From assembly GCF_900110085.1 (NCBI RefSeq), contig NZ_FOCK01000007.1:125621-189620 (forward strand): a stretch of DNA of 64,000 nt, in the 5' to 3' direction. This DNA comes from Prevotella sp. ne3005 (lineage in GTDB: Bacteria; Bacteroidota; Bacteroidia; Bacteroidales; Bacteroidaceae). Positions 26,882-36,405 of the stretch are shown here, one piece after another; within the stretch, counting starts at the first letter, position 1; every line of letters starts with the position of its first letter. The position numbers and the translations under genes are program-made. The notes under the pieces are model-generated. The model was given only the letters and a program-made list of their open reading frames with translations. It ran no database searches and was not told the origin of the DNA.

Positions 26882-28061
26882 GCTCCTGCAACATCGCCTG
26901 GAAACGTCCGGGGATGATGATGTGGTGGTTGCCGATAGGCTCTGTCAGGAAATAGGAAGTCTTTGACTTCTCGGCTAATTGAATGACCTGCTGCGTACGG
27001 CAGAGGTCTGCTTTGGCCTGATTCCTGACTAGTTCGCCCTCAGCAATGAAGCTGCGCGAGAGATCACCAGAGACTTTGAATATCGTAACAGCCCCCGGAG
27101 CCATATAGCCTCGGATACCAATACCGATACCTGACTCGAAATGGGTATCGAGTTCATAGCGTTCCACCATATTCAAGGGGATCGTACAATGAGCGAACAC
27201 CATCTCTCCCGTTTCGGGATTGATGGTGGAGGGATTGGCCTGGAAGCCCGAAATGCCCGTCAGAGAACGAGCAATCATCATTGACAGCATGGCAGGGACA
27301 TCACCCTCGCAACCAGCCACGAAACCCTCGGCATTTAACTTTGCCAAGGCCATGCAACCGGTATTCTTTATCTCCGTCAACAGATCGAAGCAACGCAAGG
27401 TAAAGCCCTGCAAACGATACTTCGCTATCAGTTCCTTTAAGGCCAGATATATTCTATTGGCACCAGGAAGGGCGTTTTTAATCATCTCCACATCGGAAGT
27501 TTCCTGTGCAGCCGTCTCTGGTGTAACAGCAAGGATATCCAAAAGAGCCTGCATGGGGATGTCCACTAGTTCGATGCCCAAGCGTCGTTTCGCCTCAGCA
27601 TAGTCTGACTGACTGGATATCAACCAATCGGAGGGTTGTCCAATCACACCAAGCCTACACCCTTCCAGCAATCCTCTCGCCTCTCCGACCTTTGCCAAAA
27701 GCACAATGCGTTTGGCGATATAATCGGCACTGCCATGTATAATTTCACCTTTAAGGTTGTTCTGGCGAAGATAAGAGAGAATTTCCATTGAAGCTGCCAA
27801 GGAATTGCTCTTGCCAGATGTCAACAGATAGAAAGGCGCACGGCCTGACTTCTCCAACAGTTCGGGGAGCAGTTTCTTGAAGATACCCTCTGTGCCACCA
27901 GTACGGACATAAATCAGACTGAGCGAGTGGCTGCCATAGTCAACATAGTCGCTACCTTTCAGGACATAGTCGACACCAAGGCTTTCAAGAAACGTCTTAG
28001 TCACAGCACTGACGGCTTTCTCGTCGTGAAGTGCTGAGGTGAGTGTATAAATGGCTATCAT
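26865..28061 (-). CDS. L-fucose/L-arabinose isomerase-fold protein
   Basis: 398 residues, cytoplasmic. The middle and C-terminal parts keep motifs resembling the metal-site regions of sugar isomerases: GFVAGCEGDVPAMLS (compare the catalytic-Glu AEGDWKTA region of AraA), VFAHCTIP and GNHHIIIPG. It is shorter than FucI (about 590) and AraA (about 500), so it is a divergent member of the fucose-isomerase-related group. It starts four bases after the GH2 gene and is the last gene of a minus-strand run with mutarotase, fucosidase and GH2. Isomerisation of the released fucose or a related sugar is inferred; the exact substrate is open. Confidence 0.75.
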   Translation of the reverse strand: MIAIYTLTSALHDEKAVSAVTKTFLESLGVDYVLKGSDYVDYGSHSLSLIYVRTGGTEGIFKKLLPELLEKSGRAPFYLLTSGKSNSLAASMEILSYLRQNNLKGEIIHGSADYIAKRIVLLAKVGEARGLLEGCRLGVIGQPSDWLISSQSDYAEAKRRLGIELVDIPMQALLDILAVTPETAAQETSDVEMIKNALPGANRIYLALKELIAKYRLQGFTLRCFDLLTEIKNTGCMALAKLNAEGFVAGCEGDVPAMLSMMIARSLTGISGFQANPSTINPETGEMVFAHCTIPLNMVERYELDTHFESGIGIGIRGYMAPGAVTIFKVSGDLSRSFIAEGELVRNQAKADLCRTQQVIQLAEKSKTSYFLTEPIGNHHIIIPGRFQAMLQELISPV

Positions 28062-28065
28062 ATCT

Positions 28066-30921
28066 TTATTTCAGTTTGGGTTTCAGTTCGTCGGGGGATT
28101 CCTTCGTAAACATGCTGACCTTCGGACCGTCTTTCGTGAAAAGATTCTGAATAACTTCTGGTTTAAGCGTCAGCGAAGGGGCGAAGTCTGCACTGTCCAT
28201 ATAGGAAAGGATGGCTTCGCGCATCTGACGCGCCACGATACGGTGATCCAAATCAGAAGCGATATCCATCGTTGTCATCAGCAGGCTGCCGTTCAGCACC
28301 TTTGCCTCGACCAGCATCCCCAGTTTACGGGAGATATGCCATGTGTCGATGGGTTGGATGGGCGGCTGGTAGTCCTTCGGGAAGTCTTGAAGGTTCATCA
28401 CCTGAGCCTTGTTCAGCAACTCCCACCAGTTCAGGTCGCCCCAGTCATCGGTGGGGAAGCCGTGTCTGAATAAGGGATGTTGTTGGTCAATATAGGCGCC
28501 TGTGGTGTGAGGCGGGCGCATCTTAAACCAAGAGGTATTCCAAAACACAGGCAGATAATGCTGTACGACATCACTGCCCAGGCGCACTTTTCCCGCAGCC
28601 GTCAGCAGCACCTTGCCGCCACGCTTCAGGGCATCCAGCACCTTTGCGTCGAGCGAGTCGGCAATCAGGATACCGTCGTGGCTCACGCTGTCGAGGGTGT
28701 CAGGATAGACCCAGAAATCCCAATGGTTCTGATACTGATTGCCGCCGACGGAAACGGTCAGCGTGTACTTCCCGGGGACCTCAATACTGTCGAGCGCCAT
28801 CTTTACGGTGCCTATGGGTGTATGCTTGTCGAGCGGGATGTCGCCCCCGTAGAGCCTGCCGCCACACAGCACCTGGCCTGCATCATTATTTATATAATAG
28901 TTGACGCGCGCACTCCGGATATTACCATACATGGCGTTGTATACCTCGACAGGCACCACCAGACTGTCGGCTGTGGTGTAGACAAACTTGGGAAAACGCG
29001 CCAATGGCACGATGGGCGAGCAGAACTGTCGCCACTCACGGGCATTGGTATATCCCTTCTCACGCCAATGGACGTTGAGCGCCCCGACGAGCGCCGTACC
29101 CTGGCCACTGTAGTCGTTCAGTCCCAAAAGCTGGAAACCGGCATAGTCGCTGGTGCGCAAATTGCGCTCAATCTCATATTTATAACAGAGTGTCTGCAAT
29201 TTACCGCTCGCCATCAGGAATTTCTCAGCTTGAGAAGCCATGCCGTTATCGCTGAGCAAGTCGCGGAAGATTTCAAAGTTACGAGCCTTATAGACACCAG
29301 TATATTGGGGAATCTCCCTGAAGTCGGGGAAAGCGCACCACTGCCCCTGTTCATGGGCGATGATAGGCGAGTTGTTGTCAACAGAGTCCTTATAGTTGCG
29401 CGGACGGAGTATCTGGCTGTAGTAGTCGTCATCGCTGCTGGGGGCACGACGATCCCAGTCGAGTCCACGGGCACCACCCTTGACATGATACTCGGAGCCG
29501 TCATCCCAGGCCCAACCGCCACCGACAGAAGCACCGCAGTAGATGCGGGTAGGGTCATAGCGCTTCATCTCATTGACCCACTTATTGCAATATTCCACCC
29601 AGTTGCCGGCAGGCTCATTGCCTGCTGCCATCATGATAAAGGAGGGGTGATGGCCGTAAGTGTCAACAATGCGCTTGCTCTCCTGCAGCAGATAACTGTC
29701 AATCGTCTGTCCGGCCAGCAGCTTCGCACCGTGGTTAGGCCACGACGGGCCTTCTGGCTGGAGGTAGAAGCCCACCTTATCAGCTGCAGCAAAAGCCGCA
29801 TCAGGCGGACAATAGGAATGGAATCGCATATGATTAAGACCGTATTCCTTACATTTCCGGAAGATATGCAACCATGCCGCCTCATCCGTAGGAGGGTAGC
29901 CCGTCTCAGGGAAGCAACAATTCTCCACCGTGCCCCGCAGGAAGATCGGACGATGGTTCAGAACAATCTGCCTTCCATCCACCAGGACCTCACGCATGCC
30001 AAAGGTTGTTTCATAATAATCATCGCCTACGCCGATACCAATGCGATAGAGATTAGGATGGAACTCGTCCCACAAGAACGCCCCTCCCAGCAGCGTCATC
30101 TCGACATCCATCACTTTAGAATTTATGTCGAAATGAGTGACATAGAGATTGGCAGAGTCACGTCCTTCCTGCTGAATCATAACCTCCATCTCGTAGAATG
30201 AGAAGTTGGGTGACAATCCTTGAAGCTCCACCTGCAAACGGACAGAACTGGTTGAGGGCTGTGGATAGATTCTAACCTTGTCGATATGCAGGCGCTGGGG
30301 TTGGGCACGGAGTTCCATCCGCCCAACAATACCGTTCCAGTTTCCTTGAGTCTGATCTGTTACACTATGCGAGTCCTGCCCTACCCCCACGTGGTCGATG
30401 CCATTATAGACAAACACCGCGATGGTATTCCGCGCTCCCAGCTGGATATAGTCGGTCACATCGAAAAGATGCGGAGTGGAAAGCGAATTGTCGCTACCCA
30501 CCTTTTGACCATTCACATAGACTGTGGTCTCAATATGCGGGCGCTCTAGGTAGAGGGTGATATGCCGTTTCTTCCACGACTCTGGCACATAGACGCTGCG
30601 CCGATACCACGCCCCACCTACATAGTGTTTCTCAGGCGTCAGGAAGAAAGGGAACTTCATGTTTCCTTCCTGACGATACTTCTCCATATAGGGATTAAAA
30701 TAATAGCTGGAGTCGTAGAGCGAGCCCGTCCAGCGGGTGTCCACCGTAACAGGGAAGCCTTGGTCATTGGTCTGCATCGAACCAGGCAGCAGCACATAGT
30801 CCTGATATTTTGTTGAATCGCCAAGCGCAAACTGCCATGAGCCTGACAAACTGATCACCTCCTGAGAGGAAGCGAATAGTGCGGAGTGGATAGTGAATAG
30901 TATAAGCAGTAGTCTCTTCAT
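28066..30921 (-). CDS. secreted glycoside hydrolase family 2 enzyme
   Basis: 951 residues. Signal peptide (1-19), a sugar-binding jelly-roll domain (WYRRSVYVPESW, HIETTVYVNGQKVG), an Ig-like domain, the TIM barrel and a long C-terminal extension of about 300 residues. The acid/base Glu is in MMAAGNEPAGNW and the nucleophile Glu is probably in IIAHEQGQW. The family covers beta-galactosidases, glucuronidases and mannosidases; the substrate is not fixed by sequence. It lies 13 bases after the GH29 gene and four bases before the isomerase, so an operon is likely. Confidence 0.9.
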   Translation of the reverse strand: MKRLLLILFTIHSALFASSQEVISLSGSWQFALGDSTKYQDYVLLPGSMQTNDQGFPVTVDTRWTGSLYDSSYYFNPYMEKYRQEGNMKFPFFLTPEKHYVGGAWYRRSVYVPESWKKRHITLYLERPHIETTVYVNGQKVGSDNSLSTPHLFDVTDYIQLGARNTIAVFVYNGIDHVGVGQDSHSVTDQTQGNWNGIVGRMELRAQPQRLHIDKVRIYPQPSTSSVRLQVELQGLSPNFSFYEMEVMIQQEGRDSANLYVTHFDINSKVMDVEMTLLGGAFLWDEFHPNLYRIGIGVGDDYYETTFGMREVLVDGRQIVLNHRPIFLRGTVENCCFPETGYPPTDEAAWLHIFRKCKEYGLNHMRFHSYCPPDAAFAAADKVGFYLQPEGPSWPNHGAKLLAGQTIDSYLLQESKRIVDTYGHHPSFIMMAAGNEPAGNWVEYCNKWVNEMKRYDPTRIYCGASVGGGWAWDDGSEYHVKGGARGLDWDRRAPSSDDDYYSQILRPRNYKDSVDNNSPIIAHEQGQWCAFPDFREIPQYTGVYKARNFEIFRDLLSDNGMASQAEKFLMASGKLQTLCYKYEIERNLRTSDYAGFQLLGLNDYSGQGTALVGALNVHWREKGYTNAREWRQFCSPIVPLARFPKFVYTTADSLVVPVEVYNAMYGNIRSARVNYYINNDAGQVLCGGRLYGGDIPLDKHTPIGTVKMALDSIEVPGKYTLTVSVGGNQYQNHWDFWVYPDTLDSVSHDGILIADSLDAKVLDALKRGGKVLLTAAGKVRLGSDVVQHYLPVFWNTSWFKMRPPHTTGAYIDQQHPLFRHGFPTDDWGDLNWWELLNKAQVMNLQDFPKDYQPPIQPIDTWHISRKLGMLVEAKVLNGSLLMTTMDIASDLDHRIVARQMREAILSYMDSADFAPSLTLKPEVIQNLFTKDGPKVSMFTKESPDELKPKLK

Positions 30922-30934
30922 TGTTATTATGCCG

Positions 30935-32551
30935 TTACTTCTGGATTCTCAAAACGGGAGCGATGTCGTTGCACGGCTTTGGCAGCACCACCTTCAGCCC
31001 TTCGAAGGTCTGTTGAGCCTTCAGCTTGCCATATCCCAACAGATATACGCTCGAGATGGTCTTCTTGAAATCGGGATTGCCCTTGGCGAGCGACTTGATG
31101 ACGAGCGTTCCGTTCTCAGGCCAGCCCAGGGCCGTTGCATAGAGATATTTCTTTGTCTGATTAAAACGGACATCGCGGGCATCAAGTTTACTGTACATTC
31201 CTTCGTTAAAGCCTTGGGCATTGATTTTGATATCTGTCTCTGCAACTGGTCCCTCGCCGAATTTCACCCAAGGACGGGTTCCGAAGATACTCTCGCCGTT
31301 GACCGACATCCAGGCTTCGAGGTTGTCGAGCACCTTGGCCTCCTTGTCGTCGTAGGTACCATCGGCCCGCAAGGGGATGCTCAGCAGCAGATTGCCGTTC
31401 TTCGACACGATATCCACGAGCTGCTTCACCACCGTCTCGGCACTCTTGTAGCCGTCTTTCTCGTATATGCTGGTCTTATAGTGCCAGTTGCCGATGCAGT
31501 TACAGGTCTGCCAGGGGATATCAATCAACTCATTGGGCGCGCCGCGCTCTACATCCCACGTCAGAGCCTTGCGCTGGTCGTCGTTCAGGATCTTGCCGAA
31601 CACCACACTTCGCGGGTTCTTATTATAAAGATGTGCGGCAATCCTCAGTCCGCAGTCGCTGATGGGATAGAAGGGCAACACGGTCACATCGAAGTAAATG
31701 AGGTCGGGATGATAGCGATTGATGGCATCGAGGGTACGGTCATAGAAGTTGGTGACAAACTCCTGCGACGGCGGGCAAGCGCCTTCGCCCCACCCCCACT
31801 GGTCGTGCACCTTTCCGTTGCTCCAAGAGTCATAACTCATCGGATGACGCTGCTGGTAGAGATTCTGCGGGTCGAGTCCTTCCCACCATTTGCCCTTTCC
31901 GTCGGCCTTCGTCAGGTTGCCATCGTAATAGACGCCAGCCTTCGGTCCCTTGATGTCATAACGCTGGGCGGGCTCATACCATGTCCACGCATGGTCGGCA
32001 TGAAACGAGATACCGAACGGCAACCCAGCCTTCTTGGCCGCCTTGGCCCATCCATCGAGGATATCCTTCTTAGGACCTATCCGTTTAGAGTTCCACTCCT
32101 GGTATTTAGAGTCCCAGAGATCGAAGTTGTCGTGGTGATTGCCCAATACGAAGAAATACTTGGCGCCACAACGCTTATAGCGCTCCACAAGTGCCTCCGG
32201 ATCCCATTTCTCGGCCTTGAACAAAGGCAGCACATCCTTGAAGCCAAACTCTGATGGGTGGCCATAATGCTCCACGTGCCACTTGTACTCACGACTGTCC
32301 TCCATATACATCGAACGGGCCATCCAGTCGCCTGAGCCCTCCACGCACTGGGGGCCCCAATGCGCCCAGATGCCAAACTTAGCATCACGGAACCACTCTG
32401 GCGTCTGATGCGTCTCCAGAGATTCCCAAGTAGGTTGATACCTGCCCGTCAGCATCTTCTCATGCTGCTCTGACACGGGCACCTGATAGGTCTGACCGAA
32501 CACAACGGCCATACCACAACACATCGACAAGGTCATCAATAATCGTTTCAT
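30935..32551 (-). CDS. secreted alpha-L-fucosidase, GH29
   Basis: 538 residues from the ATG at 32551. Signal peptide (MKRLLMTLSMCCGMAVVFG), then WFRDAKFGIWAHWGPQ and YFFVLGNHHDNFDLWDSK, the hallmark of GH29; the nucleophile Asp is expected in DLIYFDVTVLP. The enzyme hydrolyses terminal alpha-L-fucose in the periplasm or at the surface. The in-frame extension upstream (to 32668) has no signal-like sequence and lies inside the mutarotase gene. A -7 element four bases before the ATG supports the chosen start. Confidence 0.94.
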   Translation of the reverse strand: MKRLLMTLSMCCGMAVVFGQTYQVPVSEQHEKMLTGRYQPTWESLETHQTPEWFRDAKFGIWAHWGPQCVEGSGDWMARSMYMEDSREYKWHVEHYGHPSEFGFKDVLPLFKAEKWDPEALVERYKRCGAKYFFVLGNHHDNFDLWDSKYQEWNSKRIGPKKDILDGWAKAAKKAGLPFGISFHADHAWTWYEPAQRYDIKGPKAGVYYDGNLTKADGKGKWWEGLDPQNLYQQRHPMSYDSWSNGKVHDQWGWGEGACPPSQEFVTNFYDRTLDAINRYHPDLIYFDVTVLPFYPISDCGLRIAAHLYNKNPRSVVFGKILNDDQRKALTWDVERGAPNELIDIPWQTCNCIGNWHYKTSIYEKDGYKSAETVVKQLVDIVSKNGNLLLSIPLRADGTYDDKEAKVLDNLEAWMSVNGESIFGTRPWVKFGEGPVAETDIKINAQGFNEGMYSKLDARDVRFNQTKKYLYATALGWPENGTLVIKSLAKGNPDFKKTISSVYLLGYGKLKAQQTFEGLKVVLPKPCNDIAPVLRIQK

Positions 32552-32555
32552 GCTG

Positions 32556-32563
32556 CAAAAGTA
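32556..32563 (-). promoter_or_regulatory. GH29 promoter -7 element (near-leaderless)
   Basis: TACTTTTG on the minus strand, followed by only four bases before the ATG. It lies in the short gap after the mutarotase stop, so GH29 may be transcribed both alone and with the mutarotase. Confidence 0.6.
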
Positions 32564-32568
32564 CAAAA

Positions 32569-32958
32569 TTATTCGTAAAGATAAAACATTCTTTCCATCA
32601 TTTTCCATTTCTGACTGGAAGAACTTCCTTTCTCGCAGTCCTGGAACATGGCCACATAGTCTTCCCACTCTGCCTGTCGTGGTAGGGAGGCAAGTTTGGC
32701 CATCGCCGTTTTCCAGTCAAAGTCGAGCGGTGTCTCCACAATCATAAACAGGCGATTGCCGAGGATGTAGATCTCCATCTCCAGAATACCTACGGCGCGA
32801 ATGCCTTCCCTGATCTCGGGCCATGCATGATAACGGTCATGGGCCTTTTTGTACTTGGCAATCAGCGCTTCGTCGTTTTTCAAATCCATCGTCTGACAAT
32901 ACCGTTTTACCGGCATGTTGTACATCTTACATTGGTAACCAGTTGTCTTACTTTCCAT
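32569..32958 (-). CDS. RhaM-type sugar mutarotase
   Basis: 129 residues from the ATG at 32958 (an internal Met at 32916 is an alternative). KRYCQTMDLK, KKAHDRYHAWPEI and MEIYILGNRLFMIVE match the L-rhamnose mutarotase (DUF718) family, which interconverts anomers of a 6-deoxy sugar. Next to a fucosidase and a FucP-type transporter, L-fucose is a more likely substrate than rhamnose. It is the first gene of the minus-strand sugar operon. Confidence 0.85.
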   Translation of the reverse strand: MESKTTGYQCKMYNMPVKRYCQTMDLKNDEALIAKYKKAHDRYHAWPEIREGIRAVGILEMEIYILGNRLFMIVETPLDFDWKTAMAKLASLPRQAEWEDYVAMFQDCEKGSSSSQKWKMMERMFYLYE

Positions 32959-32990
32959 ATAGTAGTCTTTTCATTGTTATTTACGGTATG

Positions 32991-32998
32991 CAAAGATA
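32991..32998 (-). promoter_or_regulatory. mutarotase operon promoter -7 element
   Basis: TATCTTTG on the minus strand with GTTG 19 bases upstream, about 32 bases before the ATG at 32958. Within the leader, ATAACAATGAAAAGACTACT resembles the start of the downstream GH2 gene and opens an eight-codon reading frame (MKRLLYGK) overlapping the mutarotase start. Confidence 0.6.
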
Positions 32999-33214
32999 AG
33001 CAAACAATTCCAGAAGACAACAGATAATTGTCGACTTTGAATGGGACGAAATCGACGGAGTTAAAAAGCACTCTGATAAAGTCCTGCTTTTATAGAACAA
33101 TATCGATATCAGATAGTGAGTTTTCGGGGTATCAGTAAAATAATCTCCCAAAAAGTTGCATATATGAAAAATTATTTGTTCTTTTGCGGTCAGAATCGAC
33201 ATCAACCGCTTATT

Positions 33215-34075
33215 ATGAACTATCCTATCGATAAACTCCACCTGCTAACCCTCAACGTGGGACTTGCCAACCACCACGGTGACTGGAACTGGAAAAACGT
33301 GCGCAGTCCGTTTGCCCGTCTTTATTATGTCACCGAGGGAACGGCTCAGATAGAGATGCCCTCAGGCGTGTACACGCTGACTCCCCACCATCTATATTTT
33401 ATCCCTGCCTACACCAAACACAGCTATATCTGCGACTCAACATTCTCGCATTACTATATCCACATCTATGAGGACCTGCAGAGTGAAATGAGTATTCTCG
33501 AACAATGGGATTATCCCATGGAGGTGAATGCATGCAATACCGACCTGGAACTCGTCAAGCGTCTTTGTTTCATCAACCCCTTCCTGAAGTTGCCCCAGTC
33601 GAACCCCGACGCATACGACAATCACCAGACTCTAGTCAGTAACCTTCAGCTGAACCAGCGCCGTCCGTTCTGCGACAAGGTGGAGTCGCGGGGCATCCTC
33701 TTCGTGCTCATGTCGCGCTTCCTAAAGTATGCCACACCTAAGGCCGAGGTCAGGGACGACCGTATCCAAGTGTCGCTGGACTATATCCGGAAAAATATCG
33801 GCTCCCGCCTCGACATCGACCTGCTGGCCGACAAAGCCTGTATGTCTAAAGACCATTATATCCGCGTCTTTAAGCGTGAGACAGGCGAGACGCCCAATGT
33901 CTACATCACCAAACGGAAGCTCGAAAAGGCAGAGCTCTCACTGGTCACGACAGCATTGCCCATCAAGAGTATCGCTGACTCACTGGGGTATGACGACTAT
34001 TCCTACTTTAACCGTATCTTCAAGAAGAATGCCGGCGTCACGCCCCTGCAATACCGCGAGAGTCACTTTGAATGA
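33215..34075 (+). CDS. AraC-family transcription regulator
   Basis: 286 residues from the ATG at 33215. An N-terminal cupin-like sensing domain (FARLYYVTEGTAQIEMPSG, LYFIPAYTKHSY) is followed by two C-terminal helix-turn-helix motifs (DIDLLADKACMSKDHYIRVFK and SIADSLGYDDYSYFNRIFKK). It stands between the divergent fucosidase operon and the FucP transporter, so it probably senses the imported sugar and controls both. An upstream in-frame extension to 33116 lacks a domain match. Confidence 0.92.
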   Translation: MNYPIDKLHLLTLNVGLANHHGDWNWKNVRSPFARLYYVTEGTAQIEMPSGVYTLTPHHLYFIPAYTKHSYICDSTFSHYYIHIYEDLQSEMSILEQWDYPMEVNACNTDLELVKRLCFINPFLKLPQSNPDAYDNHQTLVSNLQLNQRRPFCDKVESRGILFVLMSRFLKYATPKAEVRDDRIQVSLDYIRKNIGSRLDIDLLADKACMSKDHYIRVFKRETGETPNVYITKRKLEKAELSLVTTALPIKSIADSLGYDDYSYFNRIFKKNAGVTPLQYRESHFE

Positions 34076-34095
34076 ATATCTAAACAACAAACAAT

Positions 34096-35421
34096 ATGCA
34101 AAAGCAACAATCATCTTTGATAACTAAGGACGGAGTGAGCTATCTATTGCCGTTCATCCTCGTCACGTTCTGCTTTGCCCTCTGGGGCTTTGCCAACGAC
34201 ATCACCAACCCAATGGTGAAAGCGTTCTCGAAGATTTTCCGCATGAACGTGACCGATGGCTCACTGGTCCAGGTAGCCTTCTATGGCGGCTATTTCTGCA
34301 TGGCATTCCCCGCTGCCATCTTTATCCGCAAGTTTTCCTACAAGGCCGGTGTGCTCATGGGGCTCGCCCTCTATGCCGCAGGCGCCCTACTGTTCTTCCC
34401 TGCCAAGGGCATAGGCATCTATGGATGCTTCCTTGTGGCTTATTTTATCATGACTTGTGGACTGTCGTTCCTTGAGACCTCTTGTAATCCCTACATCCTG
34501 ACGATGGGACCAGAAGAGACTGCCACCCGCCGCCTGAACATGGCCCAATGTTTCAACCCCTGCGGTTCGATCATCGGCATGTTTGTGGCCATGAACTTCA
34601 TCCAGGCCAAGCTGAACCCCATGAGCAGCGACGAGCGCGCCCTGCTGAGCGACGCAGAGTTTGAGGTATTGAAGGACGCCGACTTGAGTGTTCTGATATC
34701 GCCCTATCTTATCATCGGACTCGTCATCGTGGCTATGTTCCTGCTGATGCGATTCACCAAGATGCCTAAGATTGGCGACGCCAACCACGACATCCATTTC
34801 CTCGTCACCATCCGCCGCATCTTTTCGCTGAAATACTACCGCGAGGGTGTCATTGCCCAGTTCTTCTACGTTGGCGCCCAAATTATGTGCTGGACCTTCA
34901 TCATCCAGTACGGCACCCGGGTATTCATGGCTGAGGGAATGGATGAACAGAGTGCCGAGGTGTTGTCGCAGCAGTTCAACATCTACGCGATGATTTTCTT
35001 TATTTGTTCGCGTTTTATCGCCACCTTCATGATGAAATATGTGAAGCCCGCCATGCTACTGGCTATTTTCGGAATCCTGGCAATGGTGTTCACGGCAGGC
35101 GTCATCGGGTTCCAGAACCGCATGGGCGTCTACTGCCTCGTTTGTGTGAGTGGCTGCATGTCACTCATGTTCCCCACCATCTACGGCATAGCCCTTGACG
35201 GACTGGGTGACGATGCGAAGTTTGGCGCGGCAGGTCTGATTATGGCCATCCTCGGAGGCTCTGTATTACCTCCGCTTCAGGCTATGATCATCGACCAAGT
35301 GACGGTGTTCGGCAATTTCCCCGCCGCCAACGCATCGTTCGTACTGCCACTGATCTGCTTCATCATCGTCACGGCCTATGGTTTCAGAATCCACTACGCA
35401 AGAGAAAAGGTAAAAGTCTAA
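34096..35421 (+). CDS. fucP: FucP-type MFS sugar:proton symporter
   Basis: 441 residues, about 12 membrane segments. CFALWGFANDITNPMVKAF near the start, FLETSCNPYI and RRLNMAQCFNPCGSIIG are the FucP/GluP/NagP-group signatures. Within a fucosidase locus L-fucose is the expected cargo. It lies 20 bases after the AraC gene and 10 bases before the aldo-keto reductase, indicating one operon. Confidence 0.88.
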   Translation: MQKQQSSLITKDGVSYLLPFILVTFCFALWGFANDITNPMVKAFSKIFRMNVTDGSLVQVAFYGGYFCMAFPAAIFIRKFSYKAGVLMGLALYAAGALLFFPAKGIGIYGCFLVAYFIMTCGLSFLETSCNPYILTMGPEETATRRLNMAQCFNPCGSIIGMFVAMNFIQAKLNPMSSDERALLSDAEFEVLKDADLSVLISPYLIIGLVIVAMFLLMRFTKMPKIGDANHDIHFLVTIRRIFSLKYYREGVIAQFFYVGAQIMCWTFIIQYGTRVFMAEGMDEQSAEVLSQQFNIYAMIFFICSRFIATFMMKYVKPAMLLAIFGILAMVFTAGVIGFQNRMGVYCLVCVSGCMSLMFPTIYGIALDGLGDDAKFGAAGLIMAILGGSVLPPLQAMIIDQVTVFGNFPAANASFVLPLICFIIVTAYGFRIHYAREKVKV

Positions 35422-35431
35422 AAAAAATAAT

Positions 35432-36382
35432 ATGGTATACAACGAGATTGGAAAAACAGGCATGAAGGTGTCGAACCTCAGTTTCGGCGCCTCGTCATTA
35501 GGAGGTGTCTTCCACGGTATTCGCGAGGAAGAAGGCATCCAGGCCGTACACACGGCAGTCGACAATGGCATCAACTTCATCGACGTATCCCCTTACTATG
35601 GTCACCTAAAGGCCGAGATGGTTCTGGGGAAGGCCCTGAAGGAGATTCCTCGTGACAAATATTTCCTTTCCACCAAGGTGGGACGCTACGGCAAGGACGG
35701 CGTGAACACATGGGACTATAGTGCCCGGCGCGCCACAGAGAGCGTCTATGAGAGTATGGAGCGCCTGAATGTGGATTATATCGACCTGATCAACGTTCAC
35801 GACATCGAGTTCCAGGCAGGCATGGAGGGAGGCCTGCAGAAAGTCTGCGACGAGACCCTGCCCGCCCTTGTGGAACTGAAGAAGAAAGGCATCGTGGGGC
35901 ATGTGGGCATCACCGACCTGCAGCCAGAGAATCTGAAGTGGGTTATCGAGCATTGCGAAGAGGGTACGGTGGAGAGCATCCTGAACTTCTGCCACTACAG
36001 TCTGAACGACACATTGCTCGTAGACTATCTCGGCTTCTTCGAGCAGCATGGCGTAGGCGTCATCAATGCCTCACCGCTGTCGATGGGCCTGCTATCCCAG
36101 CGCGGTGCCCCCGCCTGGCATCCTGCCGGCAAGGATCTGCAGAATGCTTGTGCCCATGCCGCAGCCTATTGTCAGGAGCAGGGCTACCCCATTGAGAAGC
36201 TCGCCATCCAGTTCTCCACCAGCTATAATCCCCGCATCGCCACCACCCTCTTCAGTAGTGCCAATCCCGACAATGTGCTGAAGAACATCGGCTACGTAAA
36301 CGATCCTATGGACGAGGCTTTGGTGCAGAAAGTGCAGGAGATTATCGGCGACCAGATGTTTGTAAGATGGAAGAATTCTTGA
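35432..36382 (+). CDS. aldo-keto reductase, L-galactose/L-fucose dehydrogenase type
   Basis: 316 residues. The AKR tetrad is visible: Asp and Tyr in FIDVSPYYG, Lys in STKVGRYG, His in INVHDIEF. The overall run (SFGASSLGGVF, NFCHYSLNDTLL, GVGVINASPLSMGLL, APAWHPAG) closely follows plant L-galactose dehydrogenase. L-fucose is 6-deoxy-L-galactose, so oxidation of L-fucose at C1 to the lactone fits both family and context. The end overlaps the upstream extension of the next gene. Confidence 0.85.
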   Translation: MVYNEIGKTGMKVSNLSFGASSLGGVFHGIREEEGIQAVHTAVDNGINFIDVSPYYGHLKAEMVLGKALKEIPRDKYFLSTKVGRYGKDGVNTWDYSARRATESVYESMERLNVDYIDLINVHDIEFQAGMEGGLQKVCDETLPALVELKKKGIVGHVGITDLQPENLKWVIEHCEEGTVESILNFCHYSLNDTLLVDYLGFFEQHGVGVINASPLSMGLLSQRGAPAWHPAGKDLQNACAHAAAYCQEQGYPIEKLAIQFSTSYNPRIATTLFSSANPDNVLKNIGYVNDPMDEALVQKVQEIIGDQMFVRWKNS

Positions 36383-36405
36383 GAAAGGTAAATAAAAAGG
36401 TAAAA

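Noticed and set aside
28477..30201. Long plus-strand frame of 574 codons opposite the GH2 gene
   Set aside because: It is the antisense shadow of a well-supported GH2 gene; its translation lacks domains and has His/Val/Arg-skewed composition.
30893..32254. 453-codon plus-strand frame opposite the GH29 gene
   Set aside because: Antisense shadow of the fucosidase; no recognisable motif or promoter.
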